From Ampelomyces quisqualis (Eukaryota > Ascomycota > Dothideomycetes > Pleosporales > Phaeosphaeriaceae), in NCBI GenBank assembly GCA_018398575.1, contig JAGTXZ010000011.1, forward strand, positions 310,001 to 374,000: a DNA stretch of 64,000 bases, read 5' to 3'. Position numbers and translations under genes: made by a program. Each line of letters opens with the position of its first letter. The stretch's first letter is position 1. Positions 61,636 to 64,000 of the stretch are shown piece after piece. Under the pieces are notes generated by a model, which was not told the origin of the DNA, did no database searches, and worked only from the letters and a program-made list of their open reading frames with translations.

Positions 61636-64000
61636 CTAAATGAGAAGTACGGTACCGGGAGCAAAGTCTACTTAAGGCCCAGAGCTCGGCAGCCGTTGCC
61701 TTACGAGCTGGATTTAATGCGTACCAGACAAAAGCCCCGATGTGATTCGCGAGAAAAGTAGGGCTACAAAAGCAGATGAAGTGGTGATAGGCGAACCTGA
61801 CCGCACTGATGACCGAACCCGAGTTAAGGCTCGCGTGGGCCGGCGCTGGTGATCAGTTTCCAGGTCGAAAGGAGAACCAAGAAGGCAAGAGAAAGTGGGC
61901 AACAGTAGGGAAGGAAGAAACGAGTGTACGAGAATGGAAGACGGCCGGCTGGAGTTGGACCAACATACGGGGATGATGGCTGTAAGTGCTGGAAGATAGG
62001 ACGGCTCGACAAGGTCTACCGATATGTGGCGTCGAACCGGGCGATGGGAGGAGAACGGCAAGGATGTGCAAGTGGGAGGTGGTGTACATACGTGTGTATG
62101 TGGTGCGCGTTTGTGCTGTCCCGCTATCTGAATGTCCCTGGCAAGGACATGGCTTCCGGCTGCTGCGGAGTCTGGTCACGATTCCCACATTGTGGCGCTG
62201 CATTTGCCGCAGGGCTGCTTGTTCCCCCGTGCACCGCCAGCCAGCTCAGTTCATGCCTCAGGCCTCAAGCGAAAGCGAAGCGCATCAAGCTGGCTCAGCA
62301 ACCAATCTCACTCCGTCCCTAGTCTTCGAGATGTCTGACGCCCTCTCGCTTCGCTGGTATCTACCATACTCGAAGACAGGTGCCCATCTGCATTTTGCAT
62401 GTTATTGCACAGAGGACCTCGTACTATGCCTAATGCTATGTTTTGTTGACGGCACACGGAAAAGTAACAACCAGAAGTCTCGATGCAAATCTGCTCCTGG
62501 ACTCTGACCAGTCGGACCGTGGAGCTGACGGCGAGCCTCAAGGAGCAAAACTTGCTTTGCATGGCGTGGTCTGGAAACCCCAGCCGTACGCTAGGTAGCC
62601 CAGCGAGCAGGCTCAAACGTCCGGGAGGAAGCGAGCGCAACCTTTGTGGGAGAGATTAAACGCTCTGCTGCACGGATACTCGCCTGGCTCTGTCGAGCGG
62701 AATCGTGGCGCACGAGGCTGTCTAGAAAGAAATGAAGGGTCGTAGCCCGTCGTCAGAGTCCAGACCGTCCGCCGTGCAATATCCCAAATGGACGAGCGAA
62801 ATGAGACGCGCATGTTGAGATTCGTGGCGCGCCAGCACGAGGGACCAAGGAGAAGATTGGAACGGAGATGCAGCGTTTTGGCCTGGTTGCACCTTGGGGT
62901 CGGCTCTGTCTGTACGGAGTAGTGTCATGCCTGAATAGGCAACGCAGAGGCCGCCATAGCTCAACGGCTGGGCGCGTTTAGATGAAGAGCATGGTGGTTG
63001 CACGGAGCAGGGAAGTCTGTCTGACCTGTCAGCCTTGAGGAACCCCTCCAGATCGACATAGCGTGACAGAGCGCATGGCCACCAATCGATAAGAGCAGCG
63101 ATCAGCCAGCCGACACGCGAGCCAGCAAACGTGTGAGATAGTCTGCTGGACATGTGCGGGAGAACAGCGGCGGCGCTGATCCCTTCCTCGCGCTCTTCTC
63201 CTCGCTCCGTGACTCCGTCCGAGTCCCATCGACGACCGTTGGCCCACGGCCTGTAGCCCTCCGTGAGGACTAGAGTGCAGAGACCGTCTTACGCCGTTAA
63301 ATTTCCGCGCCGGGCGCTTAGGCGTTCCTTGATTTGAACACATGGCCGATCAATCTGAAACCCCAGGCGTCCCGGATCTAATGTACAATATGCAGAGAAT
63401 CTGGGAGCCACCGGCGACAAATGTGGTAGCCAATTGCCGTGCTCCAATACAGACGCCTCTCGTAACAATACAGCACGAGTTACCGCTTTTGGACAGCGAC
63501 ACCACAGCTCCCACCAAGAAACGCTCGTGATGCAAAATGAGCGCCTGCGTCAGCTTCACGGAAACAGGACGCGGATCCAAACGAAGTAAATCAACATTTG
63601 CCTATTCTTGTCCTGTTGTTAAGCACTGTGCGACTGCCCCTTCGAGGCTGTACGTAGACCTTCAAACTCCGGAACTGTGAGACCAACGAGAACGTGGTGA
63701 ACCCAGCCCATGCAGGTCAAAGCCACCATTCCGAGAACTGGGAATTGTTACGGAGTACCGAGACACGCGAAGTGCATTTCGTCAAGCTGAGCTGTGAACC
63801 GTAGGTGCGGCAACAATCCCACGTGCCGCTGACCTCAGAATCATACCACATCCGACGTGGTTATGCGACTCGGTGCGGAGAGCAGGGATGAGGCTTGCAG
63901 TAGGGATGAAGAACCGGCAAGTAGTCCACTGTGCCATCGCCGTATTGTCGCGTATCAGCCAGTTCGGCGGACGTGTGCTTTGTAAAAAACTGCAATCCTC
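61636..64000. other. Right-end region without recognised gene
   Basis: About 2.4 kb. It may contain a 5' exon of the coiled-coil protein gene: a GTACGC donor-like site lies near 61717-61722 on the minus strand. Two TACGGAGTA motifs are at 62913 and 63749. A tRNA-like CATAGCTCAACGG string near 62956 lacks the other arms. Confidence 0.4.

Noticed and set aside
62945..63020. tRNA-like A-box string CATAGCTCAACGG
   Set aside because: No pairing acceptor stem, anticodon arm or T arm with a B box follows, so it is not a tRNA gene.

Overview
The window is nuclear DNA of a filamentous ascomycete (Pezizomycotina). The evidence is short introns of about 46 to 80 nt with GTRNGT donors, CTAAC/CTGAC-type branch sites and YAG acceptors, compact genes on both strands, and families typical of this group (btgC-like GH17 glucanase, TmpA-like flavoprotein, Rds1-like ferritin, Zn2Cys6 regulator, Dal5-type transporter). 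A Dothideomycete such as a member of the Pleosporales is my best guess, but that is inference from gene content and style.

Layout. 0-1.6 kb: no recognisable gene. 1.6-21 kb: MFS anion transporter (+), membrane-anchored GH17 glucanase (+), Rds1-like ferritin (-), a small GPI-type secreted protein (+), a TmpA-like membrane flavoprotein (-), an epoxide hydrolase (-) and a 1552-residue disordered protein (+). 21.9-26.05 kb: an accessory island with a decayed SNF2-type helicase, a second decayed gene and a duplicated segment with C-to-T type differences. 26.2-29.5 kb: GPN3 GTPase (-) and S-adenosylmethionine synthetase (+) are divergent, and a 634-bp terminal-inverted-repeat element sits between them. 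30.3-44 kb: a small basic protein, NAD-glutamate dehydrogenase, RTG2, RFT1, a GNAT acetyltransferase, an unknown protein, a TFIIIC triple-barrel subunit and one tRNA-Tyr gene. 44.8-61.6 kb: VPS62-like protein, an unknown 597-residue protein, a RING-H2 protein, a BAHD-type acyltransferase, a Zn2Cys6 regulator, NEDD8/Rub1 and an unknown coiled-coil protein. 61.6-64 kb: nothing recognised.

Most genes are housekeeping and do not form one pathway. Possible functional links are GPN3 (RNA polymerase assembly), TFIIIC (Pol III transcription) and the tRNA gene; NAD-GDH and RTG2 (nitrogen and retrograde metabolism); and the acyltransferase next to the Zn2Cys6 regulator. No secondary-metabolite core enzyme, CRISPR array or rRNA gene is present.

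The most unusual object is the tRNA-Tyr(GTA) gene at 43813..43947. Besides the usual short intron after the anticodon, its D-loop is interrupted by 48 nt that look exactly like one of the local spliceosomal introns. Removing precisely that GT...AG segment leaves an ordinary D-loop. Other points of note are a 13-nt microexon carrying the GPN3 P-loop, a perfect 10 x 17 bp minisatellite, and a dispersed intergenic motif TACGGAGTA.
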